From positions 26,916 through 90,915 of the forward strand of contig NZ_JANHLK010000025.1 of NCBI RefSeq assembly GCF_028682635.1: a stretch of DNA of 64,000 nt, read 5' to 3'. The translations under genes were made by a program, and so were the position numbers. Below, piece by piece: positions 40,953 through 48,865 of this stretch (positions are counted from its first letter, which is position 1; each line of letters opens with the position of its first letter). The DNA comes from Pseudomonas putida (GTDB lineage: Bacteria; Pseudomonadota; Gammaproteobacteria; Pseudomonadales; Pseudomonadaceae). The notes below the pieces were generated by a model. That model was given only the letters and a program-made list of their open reading frames with translations, did no database searches and was not told the origin of the DNA.

Positions 40953-41963
40953 TTAATCAATAAGCTGTGCATCCTTGAGCGCGCCCACGGCGGCCAGCCA
41001 GCGTGGATCCTGGCGGTATTCGGTGCTCGCAAACGCCTGGCCACGCATACGCGCAATGCGCGCCGACGGCTTGACCTTAAGACGCTGGGCGGCGCTCAAA
41101 GCCAGTTCGGCGGCCGCACGGTCGTTGCACACCAGGCCCATGTCGCACCCGGCGGTCAGTGCTGCTTCGATACGGCTGGCGGCATCGCCCACCACATGGG
41201 CACCGGCCATGGACAGATCGTCGCTGAAGATCACGCCGTCGAATTGCAGCTCGCCACGCAGGATGTCCTGCAGCCAGCGCCGGGAGAAGCCCGCTGGCTG
41301 CGCATCGACCTGTGGATAAATAACGTGGGCAGGCATGACGGCGGCCAACTGCTGGCTCAGTCTGGCGAAAGGCACCAGGTCGTGGGCGCGGATCTGCTCA
41401 AGGCTGCGCTCGTCATTGGGGATCGCGACGTGGGAATCCGCCTCGGCCCAACCGTGGCCGGGAAAATGCTTGCCGGTGGCGGCCATGCCTGCGGTGTTCA
41501 TGCCGCGAATGAACGCACCGGCCAGCAATGCGGCACGTTCTGGATCAGCTTCGAACGAACGGGTCCCGACCACGGCGCTACGCTGGTGATCGAGATCCAG
41601 CACCGGGGCGAAGCTCAGGTCCAGGCCCACGGCCAGCACCTCGGTGGCCATGATCCAGCCGCACTGCTCGGCCAGGTATTCGGCGTTGGGGTTATCGGCA
41701 ATGGCGCGCATCGCCGGCAGTCGCACGAAGCCCTGGCGCAGGCGCTGCACCCGTCCACCCTCCTGGTCCACCGCCAGCAGCAGGTCGGGACGAATGGCGC
41801 GGATCGCCGCGCTCAGCTCGCGCACCTGGCGCGGATGCTCGATGTTGCGGGCGAAAATGATCAGGCCGCCCACCTCGGGCTGGCGCAACAATTGGCGATC
41901 TTCAGCGGTCAGCCAGGTACCGGCGACGTCCACCATCAACGAGCCTTGCAGGCCAGCAGTCAT
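40953..41963 (-). CDS. nagZ: Beta-N-acetylglucosaminidase NagZ
   Basis: A 336-residue cytoplasmic GH3 enzyme that removes GlcNAc from anhydromuropeptides in cell-wall recycling, the step that produces AmpR-activating signals. The diagnostic KHFPGHGWAEADSH loop is at about 165-180, followed by the nucleophile Asp in GVIFSDDLSMAGAHVVG. The N-terminus is MTAGLQGSLMVDVAGTWLT. AAGGAA lies upstream of the ATG at 41963, inside the end of a small upstream frame. It is downstream of psrA on the same strand. Confidence 0.95.
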   Translation of the reverse strand: MTAGLQGSLMVDVAGTWLTAEDRQLLRQPEVGGLIIFARNIEHPRQVRELSAAIRAIRPDLLLAVDQEGGRVQRLRQGFVRLPAMRAIADNPNAEYLAEQCGWIMATEVLAVGLDLSFAPVLDLDHQRSAVVGTRSFEADPERAALLAGAFIRGMNTAGMAATGKHFPGHGWAEADSHVAIPNDERSLEQIRAHDLVPFARLSQQLAAVMPAHVIYPQVDAQPAGFSRRWLQDILRGELQFDGVIFSDDLSMAGAHVVGDAASRIEAALTAGCDMGLVCNDRAAAELALSAAQRLKVKPSARIARMRGQAFASTEYRQDPRWLAAVGALKDAQLID

Positions 41964-42073
41964 AGCAATTCCTTGATAACGATAAACCCGGCTCGCAGCG
42001 ATGCACCGCCCTGGGTTGTACCCGGGAGGTCGATGATCATGAGCGGGAACGGGTTGACAACGAGAGTCGGCAT
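41960..42073 (-). CDS. Candidate small ORF (37 aa) overlapping the nagZ start
   Basis: An ATG-to-TGA frame reading MPTLVVNPFPLMIIDLPGTT and onward. Its TGA overlaps the nagZ ATG (ATGA). No good ribosome site precedes its ATG, so expression is doubtful. If translated, it would couple nagZ to the psrA transcript. Confidence 0.3.
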   Translation of the reverse strand: MPTLVVNPFPLMIIDLPGTTQGGASLRAGFIVIKELL

Positions 42074-42121
42074 GGGCGGCTAGCTTATCGGATGTAAGCA
42101 GCCGCGCCCACCCATGAGCGG

Positions 42122-42829
42122 TTAAACCTTGGCGGCAACCGGTGTCGATTTGCTACGAGGACGCAGCTGCGCGGTGGCCATGGCCGAGTCGGTGACCCCG
42201 GATTCGGCACGCATGCCGGCCGCCAGGAACGGCACCATCAGGCGCATGACCTGTTCGATGGAGGTGTTGACCCCGAAGTCGGTTTCGGCGATGGCACGCA
42301 AGGCCTTGATACCGGACATGCTGAACGCTGCCGCTCCGAGCATGAAGTGCACGCGCCAGAACAGTTCGATCGGCGGGATCCTCGGCGCGGCCTCGTTGAC
42401 CAGCATCATGTAGCGGCGAAACACCTTGCCATACATGTCTTCCAGATAACGACGCAAATGCCCCTGGCTCTGGCTGAAGGCCAGCCCGAGCAAACGCATG
42501 AAGATCGACAGGTCGTTGCCGCTGCGCGGCTGCACCACCAGGGCCTGCTCGACGAGGATTTCCAGCAGCTCCTCGAGGGAAGGCTTGTTTTCAGGCCTGG
42601 CCTGGCGCCGCTCCAGCTCTTTATCGAGGCTGAGGCAGAATGGCCCCAAAAAGCGCGAGAAGACCGCCTGGATCAGCGCCTTCTTCGAACCGAAGTGATA
42701 GTTCACCGCCGCGAGATTGACACCCGCCTTGCTGGTGATCAAACGCAATGAGGTTTCAGCGAAACCTTTTTCCGCGAACAACTGCTCGGCAGCATCGAGA
42801 ATGCGTTCAACGGTTTCCGACTGGGCCAT
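42122..42829 (-). CDS. psrA: TetR-family regulator PsrA
   Basis: A 235-residue TetR-type regulator. The N-terminal helix-turn-helix is at about 8-55 (ETVERILDAAEQLFAEKGF, LITSKAGVNLAAVNYHFGSKKALI). The C-terminal ligand domain of about 180 residues includes IPPIELFWRVHFMLGAAAFSMSG. PsrA senses long-chain fatty acids, represses fadBA and itself, and activates rpoS. The start at 42829 follows family length; 32 upstream codons in frame run through the operator. Two overlapping PsrA boxes lie directly upstream. fadBA is also in this window. Confidence 0.93.
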   Translation of the reverse strand: MAQSETVERILDAAEQLFAEKGFAETSLRLITSKAGVNLAAVNYHFGSKKALIQAVFSRFLGPFCLSLDKELERRQARPENKPSLEELLEILVEQALVVQPRSGNDLSIFMRLLGLAFSQSQGHLRRYLEDMYGKVFRRYMMLVNEAAPRIPPIELFWRVHFMLGAAAFSMSGIKALRAIAETDFGVNTSIEQVMRLMVPFLAAGMRAESGVTDSAMATAQLRPRSKSTPVAAKV

Positions 42830-42844
42830 GGCTACTCCGCCTGA

Positions 42845-42871
42845 CAAACACTTGTTTGAAACATACGTTTC
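42845..42871. promoter_or_regulatory. Two overlapping PsrA boxes
   Basis: CAAACACTTGTTTG (42845-42858) and GAAACATACGTTTC (42858-42871) both fit (G/C)AAAC-N4-GTTT(G/C) and share one base. They lie 16 bases upstream of psrA, consistent with autoregulation. Confidence 0.85.
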
Positions 42872-43013
42872 AGCCCGTGCATTGTCAAGTCTGGCAGTTC
42901 GTTTCGGGAATGGTCGGTCAGACATTTAACCACACAACCGCAAAGCTTCCATCAGCCCGTTGCGCGACCGTCTGGCGGCGGAGAAAAAAAGGGGCATTGC
43001 CAAGACCGTTTCA

Positions 43014-43048
43014 CTGTATATAATCCCAGTCACTGTATAAAAAGACAG
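43014..43048. promoter_or_regulatory. Two LexA (SOS) boxes upstream of lexA
   Basis: CTGTATAAAAAGACAG (43033-43048) is a perfect CTGT-N8-ACAG. CTGTATATAATCCCAG (43014-43029) differs at one outer base. The spacing is one helical turn plus a few bases, as for the paired operators of lexA in gammaproteobacteria. Confidence 0.92.
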
Positions 43049-43058
43049 AGCGATCAAT

Positions 43059-43667
43059 ATGCTAAAGCTGACGCCACGCCAAGCCGAGATTCTGGCCTTC
43101 ATCAAACGCTGCCTGGAAGACAACGGTTACCCGCCGACCCGTGCGGAAATCGCTCAGGAACTGGGTTTCAAATCGCCCAACGCGGCAGAAGAACACCTCA
43201 AGGCGCTGGCCCGCAAGGGCGCGATCGAGATGACCCCGGGCGCTTCGCGCGGCATTCGCATTCCGGGCTTCGAGGCCAAGGCCGACGATTCCAGCCTGCC
43301 GATCATTGGCCGGGTCGCCGCCGGCGCGCCGATCCTCGCCCAGCAACACGTTGAAGAGTCCTGCAACATCAACCCTGCGTTCTTCCACCCGCGCGCCGAT
43401 TACCTGCTGCGGGTGCACGGCATGAGCATGAAGGATGTGGGCATCTTCGACGGCGACCTGCTGGCCGTCCACACCACCCGCGAAGCCCGCAACGGCCAGA
43501 TCGTGGTGGCGCGGATCGGCGACGAAGTCACCGTCAAGCGCTTCAAGCGCGACGGCAGCAAAGTCTGGCTGATGGCTGAAAACCCCGAGTTTGCCCCTAT
43601 CGAAGTGAACCTTAAAGATCAGGAACTGGTGATCGAAGGCTTGAGCGTCGGCGTCATTCGCCGCTAA
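43059..43667 (+). CDS. lexA: LexA repressor
   Basis: A 202-residue SOS repressor and self-cleaving protease. The N-terminal winged helix is LTPRQAEILAFIKRCLEDNGYPPTRAEIAQELGF. The cleavage Ala-Gly is in GRVAAGAPILAQQ near residue 85. The catalytic Ser is in VHGMSMKDVGIFDGDLL and the Lys in VTVKRFKRDGSKV. Paired LexA boxes overlap its promoter, and sulA follows after 10 bases in the same operon. Confidence 0.97.
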   Translation: MLKLTPRQAEILAFIKRCLEDNGYPPTRAEIAQELGFKSPNAAEEHLKALARKGAIEMTPGASRGIRIPGFEAKADDSSLPIIGRVAAGAPILAQQHVEESCNINPAFFHPRADYLLRVHGMSMKDVGIFDGDLLAVHTTREARNGQIVVARIGDEVTVKRFKRDGSKVWLMAENPEFAPIEVNLKDQELVIEGLSVGVIRR

Positions 43668-43677
43668 AGGAGGCTTT

Positions 43678-44154
43678 ATGCAGTTCCCACAGACACCACA
43701 GCAAGCCCAACTGCCGCTACTGTTCGAGGCGTTCATGGCACAGCCATTGGCGCCGATCCTGAAGGAAGTGGTCGAGTCGCCCTGGAGCGCCGAGCCCGAG
43801 GTCTTCAGTGAGTTGTCTCTGCGTGGTGCAGCCGGGAATTGCCTGAACCTTCTGGCGCCGATCCTGCGCGAGCTCAGCCAGGACCAGGATGCCCGCTGGC
43901 TGACCCTGATCGCCCCGCCTGCCAGTCTGACCCAGGCCTGGTTGCGGGACGCCGGCCTCAATCGCGAGCGCATCCTGCTGCTGCAACCCCGGGGCACCCA
44001 GAGCGCCCAGCAACTGACTTGTGAGGCACTTCGCCTCGGCCGCAGCCACACGGTGGTCAGCTGGCTCAACCCGTTGAACGCAAACTCTCGGCAACAGCTG
44101 ATCAGCGCCGCCCGGATCGGGGACGCTCAAAGCCTGAATATTCGTCTGGGGTAA
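43678..44154 (+). CDS. sulA: SOS cell-division inhibitor SulA
   Basis: A 158-residue SulA-family protein, which blocks FtsZ assembly during the SOS response. Recognisable blocks are EVFSELSLRGAAGNCLNLLAPILRELSQ, RWLTLIAPPASLTQAWLRDAGLN, RILLLQP and SHTVVSWLNPL. It is downstream of lexA with AAAGGAGG before its ATG, so it is LexA-controlled through the lexA promoter. The 3' flank folds into hairpins (44176-44228). Confidence 0.9.
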   Translation: MQFPQTPQQAQLPLLFEAFMAQPLAPILKEVVESPWSAEPEVFSELSLRGAAGNCLNLLAPILRELSQDQDARWLTLIAPPASLTQAWLRDAGLNRERILLLQPRGTQSAQQLTCEALRLGRSHTVVSWLNPLNANSRQQLISAARIGDAQSLNIRLG

Positions 44155-44175
44155 CGGCGCACAGTGAAGGTGCGG

Positions 44176-44228
44176 GGCTTCTACAAGGACGGAGAAGCCA
44201 ATGGGAGACAGTGTCGGTAAAAACCGAC
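44176..44228 (+). other. Hairpins after sulA with a GGA-loop (Rsm-type) motif
   Basis: Hairpin 1 (44176-44199) has a 7-bp stem ggcttct/agaagcc and the loop ACAAGGACGG, close to the RsmA/RsmE recognition motif ACAnGGAnG presented in a loop. Hairpin 2 (44213-44228) is gtcggt-aaaa-accgac. No T run follows, so neither is a classical terminator. Confidence 0.5.
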
Positions 44229-44236
44229 GGGCGGGG

Positions 44237-44470
44237 TCAATGAAGGACCCGCGGCCCCTCTTCCTTTTCAAAATCGCCTTCAACCAGGCGCCCTGCCATT
44301 TGTACGCCGACACTCAACATCGCCTTGGCGACTTCTACGTGCTGGCCTTGCAGGAACGCTTTGGCATCCTCGGAGAAATCCAAAGTAACCAGAGAACCCT
44401 CGTCCTCAGCCCTGCGCAGCTCGATTCGGCCGTCTGGTAACTCGACAATTTCTAGAAAGGACGTTGGCAT
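44237..44470 (-). CDS. Small conserved hypothetical protein
   Basis: A 77-residue protein starting MPTSFLEIVELPDGRIELRR, with a run of charged residues and DFSEDAKAFLQGQHVEVAKAML. GGAG lies 11 bases upstream of the ATG at 44470; an upstream in-frame ATG (44500) is possible. No signal or membrane segment. It belongs to a small family next to lexA/sulA in pseudomonads, of unknown function. Convergent with sulA. Confidence 0.75.
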   Translation of the reverse strand: MPTSFLEIVELPDGRIELRRAEDEGSLVTLDFSEDAKAFLQGQHVEVAKAMLSVGVQMAGRLVEGDFEKEEGPRVLH

Positions 44471-44613
44471 AAAGGTCTGTTCTCCACGAAAGGCGGGCAT
44501 TATATAGGCATCGGCCAGGCTTCGCTCGGGATCTTGACCAGATGCCATCGCGAAATCAGCTTAGGGGGCAGAGCAAACAACCCTGCGGGTCGTTCGCTGC
44601 ACCCTTCACTCCC

Positions 44614-45138
44614 TCAGCACTCGTTCAAGCCTTCGCGAAAACGGACGGCCAGGCTTTTCAAGTTCTGCCGCCAACTCTCAAGCTCCTCACGGCCCAGCTC
44701 CTGAGGTGCCTCTTCTTCATCCAGGTTTACTGCCAGGATCAACGGCTGCGTCACATCACCCTTGGGCTTGTGCGGCGCCCGTGGCGGCTGAAACAACGCG
44801 GCATGGGCAGCCAACAGTTTGGCCAGCCAGGTTTCCGGGTTGTTGGCCAGCTCGACCATCTCGGCCATTTCCGGAATTGCGATGCTTTCCAGTACTTCAC
44901 GAGTCAGCAAGGATTCGGCCCGGGAGGCATTGGCTTGGGGCAAACGATAGAAGCCGGCAATCTCGTGACACAACCCCAGCAAGGCACCATACAGGTGAAA
45001 TAACGCCGATTCTCGCCCCGCCTGAATCAGCGCCAGGGAATTCATCGCCCGCCCCTCTTCGGCCTTGGCGAGCGCTTCCAGCGACAAGCCGGCGAAATAA
45101 ATCTTCTGGTTGGTACGGGTATAGAGCTCGTGGGCCAT
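44614..45138 (-). CDS. Conserved hypothetical protein (DUF6586-like)
   Basis: A 174-residue, mainly helical, acidic protein starting MAHELYTRTNQKIYFAGLSL. It contains ALIQAGRESALFHLYGALLGLCHEIAGFY and ends with LESWRQNLKSLAVRFREGLNEC. No signal peptide or TM. It looks like the DUF6586 family found between sulA and topA in pseudomonads; the family name is from memory. Role unknown. Confidence 0.7.
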   Translation of the reverse strand: MAHELYTRTNQKIYFAGLSLEALAKAEEGRAMNSLALIQAGRESALFHLYGALLGLCHEIAGFYRLPQANASRAESLLTREVLESIAIPEMAEMVELANNPETWLAKLLAAHAALFQPPRAPHKPKGDVTQPLILAVNLDEEEAPQELGREELESWRQNLKSLAVRFREGLNEC

Positions 45139-45257
45139 GACGGCAGCCTCCACAACGAAATAATTGCTTCACGCAGGTCAGACAGTGTCGTGGATCAACT
45201 CCCTTTGCCGCAAGCATTGTCTAATCCTGAAGCAGATACCGGCCCAATAAATCTCCC

Positions 45258-45660
45258 CGTAGGAGCAAGCGGTGCTGCGTTCCGACTTGCCGACGCCATC
45301 GTCGGAACGCCGCCCGCAGCAAGCCGGCTCCTACAGGTAAATGCGTACGGCTCCCGATCAGGCCGGCCGGTAGGCCGCCTCGCTTTGGCTTTGGCTTTTG
45401 ATCTGGCTTTTGATTTTCTTGCCACATCGAGAGGCCGAGTGGAGGTTCTGCGCAGTGGGCCCTGTAGGAGCGGAACCATAGGTGGCCGTTACCGCAGGAA
45501 TGGATATGTACTCGGTCAACAAATAATAGATCGCCTGTCAGGACGCCATCGCCGGCAGGCCGGCTCCCACAGTGGATCGGGTACAGCCGCAAGTGATTGG
45601 TCGGCTATATGGCCGCCTTCGCTGCGATGCGGCGACCCGACAAGCCAGCTCCTACAGTGG
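45258..45660. repeat. Cluster of REP elements
   Basis: At least four REP arms in about 400 non-coding bases: a diverged inverted pair at about 45258-45337, a single gtaggagcgg arm near 45463, gccggcaggccggctcccaca near 45550-45571 and acaagccagctcctaca near 45641-45657. The long plus-strand open frame here is only a by-product of these repeats. Confidence 0.8.
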
Positions 45661-45730
45661 ATTGGGTATAACCGTGGGAGATCGGTCGGGTGTAAGGCCC
45701 TGCGCCGGAGAGCAGGCACCCTGCACAAAC

Positions 45731-45773
45731 AAAAAAGCCGCATGAAAACCCGAAGGTTGTCATGCGGCTTTTT
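45731..45773 (-). terminator. Rho-independent terminator of topA
   Basis: aaaaaagccgcatga pairs with tcatgcggcttttt around a short internal stem. It lies 15 bases after the topA stop. Confidence 0.9.
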
Positions 45774-45787
45774 CAGTGTGGCGGCTT

Positions 45788-48415
45788 TTACGCCTTCGCA
45801 GCCGGTCGCTTGTCCTCGACCTTCCACTTGCCACCGTCGTAGAACGCTTTCCAGCCAGTCGGCTTGCCGTCGACTTCGGTCTGCACGTACTGCTCCTTGG
45901 TCTTGCGGCTGTAGCGGATCACGGCAGGCAGGCCATCCGGATCTTTCTTCGGCGCTTCGCAAAGGAAGTGGTACTTCGGATCGATCTCATCCTTGTGCGG
46001 CAAAATCTCGATCACCAGCGGCGCACGGGTCTCGCGGTTTTTCGGGAACTGGCTGGCGGCCAGGAACAGGCCCGAGGCACCGTCGCGCAGGATGTAGGTG
46101 TCGTTGACCTTTTCGCATTTCAGCTCAGGCATCTTCACCGGGTCCATCTTCGGCGGCGCCGCATCACCGCTTTTCAGCAGTTTGCGGGTATTCTTGCAGG
46201 TCGGGTTGGTGCAACCGAAGAACTTGCCGAAACGGCCGGTCTTGAGCTGCATCTCGCTGCCGCACTTGTCGCATTCCAGGCTCGGACCTTCATAGCCCTT
46301 GATGCGATAGGTGCCCTCTTCGATTTCGTAGCCGGCGCAATCCGGGTTGTTGCCGCAGATGTGCAGCTTGCGCTTCTCGTCCAGCAGGTAGGCGTCCATC
46401 GCCGTGCTGCAGATCGGGCAGCGGTGCTTGCCACGCAGTACCAGGGATTCCGATTCACCCTCGTCGTCCGCGGCGATTTCATCGCCCGGCACCAGGTTGA
46501 CGGTCGCCTTGCAGCGTTCTTTCGGAGGCAGGCTGTAACCGGAGCAACCGAGGAACACACCGGTCGATGCGGTACGGATCTGCATCGGACGCCCGCACGT
46601 GGTGCACGGAATGTCGGTCATCACCGGCTGGTTGGCCCGCATGCCGCCGTCCGGGCTTTCGGCTACTTCGAGTTTCTTCTTGAAGTCGCCGTAGAACTCG
46701 TCGAGCACGTTTTTCCAGTCGCGTTCGCCCTGGGCCACGTCATCGAGGTGCTCTTCCATGCCGGCGGTGAAGCCGTAGTCCATCAGGTTGGAGAAGCTTT
46801 CGGCCAGGCGCTCGGTGACGATGTCGCCCATTTTTTCCGAATAGAAGCGACGGTTGTGCAGCGCCACGTAGCCGCGGTCCTGGATGGTCGAAATGATTGC
46901 CGCATAAGTCGAAGGACGACCGATGCCGCGCTTTTCCATTTCTTTCACCAGGCTGGCTTCCGAATAACGCGCCGGTGGCTTGGTGAAGTGCTGGGTCGGA
47001 TCAAGCTTGATCAGCTTCATCGCGTCGCCCTGGGCCATGTCCGGCAGCACGTCGTCGTCGCCCGGCTTGGCAATTTGCGGCATCACGCGGGTGTAGCCGT
47101 CGAACTTGAGGATGCGACCCTTGGCGCGCAGCTCGAAGTCGCCGGCACCGACGGTGACCGTGGTCGACAGGTATTGCGCCGGCAGCATCTGGCAGGCGAG
47201 GAACTGGCGCCAGATCAGCTCGTAGAGGCGCTCAGCGTCACGCTCCATGCCCGACAGCTTGCTTGGCTCAGTGTTGGCGTCGGAGGGACGAATCGCTTCG
47301 TGAGCCTCTTGTGCGCCTTCCTTGCTGCTGTAGACGTTCGGGGTTTCCGGCAGGTACTTCTTGCCGAATTCGCCTTCAATATAGGTACGCGCCATCGCCA
47401 CGGCATCGACCGAGAGGTTGGTCGAGTCGGTACGCATGTACGTGATGTAGCCAGCTTCGTACAAACGCTGGGCCATCATCATGGTCTTCTTCACGCCAAA
47501 GCCCAGGCGGTTGCTCGCGGCCTGCTGCAGGGTGGACGTGATGAACGGCGCCGACGGCTTGCTGCTGGTCGGTTTGTCTTCGCGCTTGACGATGCTGTAG
47601 CTGGAAGCCTTGAGCTTCTCCAGCGCGGCCATGGCCTGGGCTTCGTTGAGCGGCTTGAAAGCTTCGCCCTTCTCGCGAGCGACGTCGAAACGCACGGTCG
47701 CGCCCTTGGCGGTGCCGAGGTCGGCGTGGACTTCCCAGTACTCTTCCGGGATGAACGCGCGGATCTCACGCTCACGCTCCACCACCAGCTTCACGGCAAC
47801 CGATTGCACGCGACCGGCGGACAGGCCACGGGCGATCTTGGCCCACAGCAGGGGCGAGACCATGTAACCCACCACGCGGTCGAGGAAACGACGCGCCTGC
47901 TGGGCGTTGACACGATCGATGTCCAGCTCGCCTGGCTGGGAGAAGGCTTCCTGGATCGCCTTCTTGGTGATTTCGTTGAACACCACGCGCTTGTAGCGGG
48001 TGTCGTCACCACCGATGGCTTCGCGCAGGTGCCAGGCAATGGCTTCCCCCTCGCGATCCAAGTCGGTTGCGAGATAGATGGTGTCAGCATCCTTGGCGAG
48101 CCGGCGCAGCTCTTCGATGACCTTTTCCTTGCCCGGAAGGATCTCGTACTTGGCTTTCCAGCCATGATCGGGATCGACGCCCATGCGAGCGACCAGCTGC
48201 TTGCGCGCCTTCTCTTTCGGCGACAAGGCCGGCGCTTCACCCGCAGCAGCCTTGCCGCGCTTGGCGGCTGGCTCTTTGCTGGCGCTAGCCGAACCGCTGG
48301 TGGGCAGGTCTCGGATATGGCCGATACTCGACTTCACCACGTATTCGTTGCCCAAATACTTGTTGATGGTCTTGGCCTTAGCCGGGGATTCCACAATGAC
48401 CAGCGATTTGCCCAT
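45788..48415 (-). CDS. topA: DNA topoisomerase I
   Basis: An 875-residue type IA topoisomerase that relaxes negative supercoils. TOPRIM at the N-terminus (GKSLVIVESPAKAKTINKYLG, then DLDREGEAIAWHL). The active-site Tyr is in GYITYMRTDSTNLS near residue 325. Three zinc-finger-like Cys4 repeats follow in the C-terminal half (CTTCGRPM...FLGCSGY, CPICSTAM...CGNNPDC, CDKCGSEM...CTNPTCKN), then a basic tail. An insertion rich in Ala/Lys (about residues 38-62, SGSASASKEPAAKRGKAAAG) sits early in the TOPRIM domain, as in other pseudomonads. Confidence 0.97.
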   Translation of the reverse strand: MGKSLVIVESPAKAKTINKYLGNEYVVKSSIGHIRDLPTSGSASASKEPAAKRGKAAAGEAPALSPKEKARKQLVARMGVDPDHGWKAKYEILPGKEKVIEELRRLAKDADTIYLATDLDREGEAIAWHLREAIGGDDTRYKRVVFNEITKKAIQEAFSQPGELDIDRVNAQQARRFLDRVVGYMVSPLLWAKIARGLSAGRVQSVAVKLVVEREREIRAFIPEEYWEVHADLGTAKGATVRFDVAREKGEAFKPLNEAQAMAALEKLKASSYSIVKREDKPTSSKPSAPFITSTLQQAASNRLGFGVKKTMMMAQRLYEAGYITYMRTDSTNLSVDAVAMARTYIEGEFGKKYLPETPNVYSSKEGAQEAHEAIRPSDANTEPSKLSGMERDAERLYELIWRQFLACQMLPAQYLSTTVTVGAGDFELRAKGRILKFDGYTRVMPQIAKPGDDDVLPDMAQGDAMKLIKLDPTQHFTKPPARYSEASLVKEMEKRGIGRPSTYAAIISTIQDRGYVALHNRRFYSEKMGDIVTERLAESFSNLMDYGFTAGMEEHLDDVAQGERDWKNVLDEFYGDFKKKLEVAESPDGGMRANQPVMTDIPCTTCGRPMQIRTASTGVFLGCSGYSLPPKERCKATVNLVPGDEIAADDEGESESLVLRGKHRCPICSTAMDAYLLDEKRKLHICGNNPDCAGYEIEEGTYRIKGYEGPSLECDKCGSEMQLKTGRFGKFFGCTNPTCKNTRKLLKSGDAAPPKMDPVKMPELKCEKVNDTYILRDGASGLFLAASQFPKNRETRAPLVIEILPHKDEIDPKYHFLCEAPKKDPDGLPAVIRYSRKTKEQYVQTEVDGKPTGWKAFYDGGKWKVEDKRPAAKA

Positions 48416-48529
48416 GGATCAGAAAATTCCTGAATTCTAGAAGTGAAAGGCGGTTGGCGCCTGACGCGGCACCGCTATATATAGTGGCTACAAGGTGAGG
48501 TCAAGCGCAGGGTTCTGCGCGCCCTGCCC

Positions 48530-48766
48530 TTACGGCTTCGGAAAAACGCTCGGTTCGGCTTGCACCAAAGCAAAGCGTGGCACCTGTTCGCCGTCAACTT
48601 CGACGGACTCCAGGAACATGCTCAAGGGGCGTACCCAAAAGCCGTAATCGCCATACAGGGCTTGGTAGAAGACCACTTCTTCCTCGGTTTCCGAATGCCG
48701 CGCGACACTGAACACACGGTACTGCGGACCTTTGTAATGTTGATAGAGCCCAGGTTGTATCGGCAT
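48530..48766 (-). CDS. DUF1653-family small protein
   Basis: A 78-residue protein beginning MPIQPGLYQHYKGPQYRVFS. The pattern GxYxHYKGxxY, HSETEEEVVFYQALYGDYGFWVRPLSMF is the DUF1653 signature, a small beta-rich domain of unknown function found alone or fused to other domains. Between fadA and topA on the same strand. No signal peptide. Confidence 0.88.
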   Translation of the reverse strand: MPIQPGLYQHYKGPQYRVFSVARHSETEEEVVFYQALYGDYGFWVRPLSMFLESVEVDGEQVPRFALVQAEPSVFPKP

Positions 48767-48811
48767 GCTTCGGCCCTCACTGAAATCCGTTCAAAATAAA
48801 AAAATAAAAAA

Positions 48812-48848
48812 ATCCACAAAAACAAAAACCGGGGCACTGGGCCCCGGC
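48812..48848 (-). terminator. Rho-independent terminator of fadBA
   Basis: ccggggc / gccccgg with a 5-base loop. On the minus strand it is followed by a T-rich tract, about 20 bases after the fadA stop. Confidence 0.9.
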
Positions 48849-48865
48849 TTCCGTCAACGCAACGT

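Noticed and set aside
45130..46107. A 325-codon plus-strand open frame in the REP cluster upstream of topA's end
   Set aside because: It runs through several REPs and the topA terminator. No coding signature.
45776..48433. An 885-codon plus-strand open frame over topA
   Set aside because: Antisense shadow of topA. The composition is Val/His/Arg-rich and no ribosome site or family is visible.
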